NCBI GenBank assembly: GCA_964370775.1
Contig: CAYJKT010000026.1
Coordinates: forward strand, 1-41,611
Reading direction: 5' to 3'
Length of the DNA: 41,611 nt
From: SIG603 sp964370775
Lineage (GTDB): Bacteria > Bacillota > Clostridia > Oscillospirales > Acutalibacteraceae
Position numbers and translations under genes: made by a program. A model generated the notes under the pieces. That model was not told the origin of the DNA, ran no database searches, and saw only the letters and a program-made list of their open reading frames with translations. Each line of letters opens with the position of its first letter. Within the stretch, counting starts at the first letter, position 1. Shown one piece after another: positions 41,040 to 41,611 of this stretch.

Positions 41040-41162
41040 TTAACTTCTCCGTTCCGCCACTTCACGCAGCTAAAATTTCTATATAAATTTACATATTATC
41101 AATTTTAACACATAGCAAAAAAATTTGCAATAAAAAAGTACAAAAAGAATATTAAAACAAAA

Positions 41163-41184
41163 AATCAGCCAATAAAGGCTGACT
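41163..41184 (-). terminator. Terminator of the ParB-like gene
   Basis: AATCAGCC (41163-41170) with GGCTGACT (41177-41184), one G-U pair, followed on the minus strand by TTTTTTGTTTT. It separates the ParB-like gene from glyQS. Confidence 0.8.
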
Positions 41185-41214
41185 TTTACTATATTATATC
41201 ATATTTTTTTCTTC

Positions 41215-41607
41215 TTATAATTTTTGTAGTTCTAAGATTTCATGTAAGACATCGCACCAACCGTTCCATTTTGCTAAATAGTCGTCTTTTTCTAAAACAC
41301 GGTCTGTCAAATCTGAGATATTTGTTATGTTTCTTTTCTTGCAAGCAAGAACGCACAAACTGTATTCTTCTAAATCAAGCTCGTCCGTGTCCCAAACAAT
41401 TGGGACTTTATCTAATCCATGCAAATAAGCCACAAAAGCACGAGTGTGACCGTCTGTAAAAACAATGTCGTCATTTAGTTTTATTATTGGAACAGGCTGA
41501 AAATTTGATAAATCGTTAGGATTGAACCACTGCTTGATTTTATCTATCTTTTCCTGTGATATATAAAACTGTGAGGGCTGCACATCTAAGATAGATATAT
41601 AGTTCAT
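41215..41607 (-). CDS. ParB/sulfiredoxin-like domain protein
   Basis: A 130-residue protein with a ParB-like nuclease (ParB/Srx) fold: the first part VQPSQFYISQEKIDKIKQWF followed by PVPIIKLNDDIVFTDGHTRA (about 38-57), with the family GHTR motif near residues 53-56. It lacks the HTH of chromosome-partitioning ParB, so it is a stand-alone domain, of unknown role in Clostridia. The ATG at 41607 is four bases from the window edge; a start further upstream cannot be excluded. The C-terminus WNGWCDVLHEILELQKL is helical. Confidence 0.78.
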   Translation of the reverse strand: MNYISILDVQPSQFYISQEKIDKIKQWFNPNDLSNFQPVPIIKLNDDIVFTDGHTRAFVAYLHGLDKVPIVWDTDELDLEEYSLCVLACKKRNITNISDLTDRVLEKDDYLAKWNGWCDVLHEILELQKL

Positions 41608-41611
41608 AAAT

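Noticed and set aside
41040..41150. A T-box riboswitch upstream of glyQS
   Set aside because: Glycyl-tRNA synthetase genes in Firmicutes often have one, and a stretch near 41,055 resembles part of an antiterminator (GTGGCGGAACGG). The leader is only about 110 bases after the terminator of the upstream gene and has no stem I, specifier loop or terminator, so it cannot be a full T-box.
1..41611. tRNA, rRNA or CRISPR array
   Set aside because: I saw no cloverleaf-like sequence with a TTCRA arm, no rRNA-like stretch and no series of regularly spaced direct repeats.

Overview
The window reads as a chromosome segment of a low-GC Gram-positive bacterium, most likely a member of the Clostridia (Bacillota). 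The support is indirect: AT-rich intergenic DNA with consensus sigma-A promoters and strong AGGAGG-type ribosome sites, a PBSX/XkdE-T-like contractile-tail prophage, a YtrA-type GntR/ABC operon, QueH, a single-chain glycyl-tRNA synthetase and a SpoVB-like flippase. The methyl-accepting chemotaxis protein suggests the host can be motile. I cannot fix the family or genus.

Region 1 (1-13,120, all minus strand) is the late (head and tail) module of a myovirus-like prophage. Read from right to left it holds a small ORF, the small and large terminase subunits, portal, an XRE regulator cassette with its own promoter and terminator, GP20-type scaffold, major capsid, three connector or completion proteins, a small ORF, sheath, tube, a G/GT tail-assembly chaperone pair with a clear -1 frameshift site, a tape-measure remnant, a LysM tail protein, an M23-peptidase/hub fusion, a DUF2634 baseplate protein and baseplate J (cut by the window edge). 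No integrase, repressor/early region or attachment site is visible on this side. The near-absence of a tape-measure gene and the missing XkdR-like gene suggest a reduced or decaying particle.

Region 2 (13,036-17,642) is a plus-strand efflux/stress operon: a YtrA-type GntR repressor with a composite operator on its own promoter, followed by two ABC ATPase/permease pairs. Region 3 (17,655-21,666, minus) holds a zinc-ribbon membrane protein, a TraX-family membrane protein and a chemotaxis receptor with a perfect consensus promoter. Region 4 (21,667-30,765, minus) is a surface-polysaccharide operon: two GT4 and four GT2 glycosyltransferases, a Wzy-like polymerase and a Wzx/SpoVB-like flippase; the priming transferase and chain-length genes are not in view.

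Region 5 (30,791-33,949, minus) is a three-gene operon (enolase-superfamily sugar-acid dehydratase, SDR dehydrogenase, beta-propeller lactonase) that together could carry out the first three steps of a non-phosphorylative oxidative sugar pathway. Region 6 (34,024-36,933, plus) is a two-gene operon of a DUF2971 protein and a CASTOR/POLLUX-type channel with RCK-like domains. Region 7 (36,960-41,607, minus) has a structured, repeat-like intergenic stretch, an intracellular GH30 glycosidase under a LacI-type operator, the housekeeping genes queH, ridA and glyQS, and a ParB-like protein at the edge. The candidates most worth a second look are the reduced prophage module (tape-measure deletion plus peptidase-hub fusion plus inserted regulator), the oxidative sugar operon and the DUF2971/channel pair.
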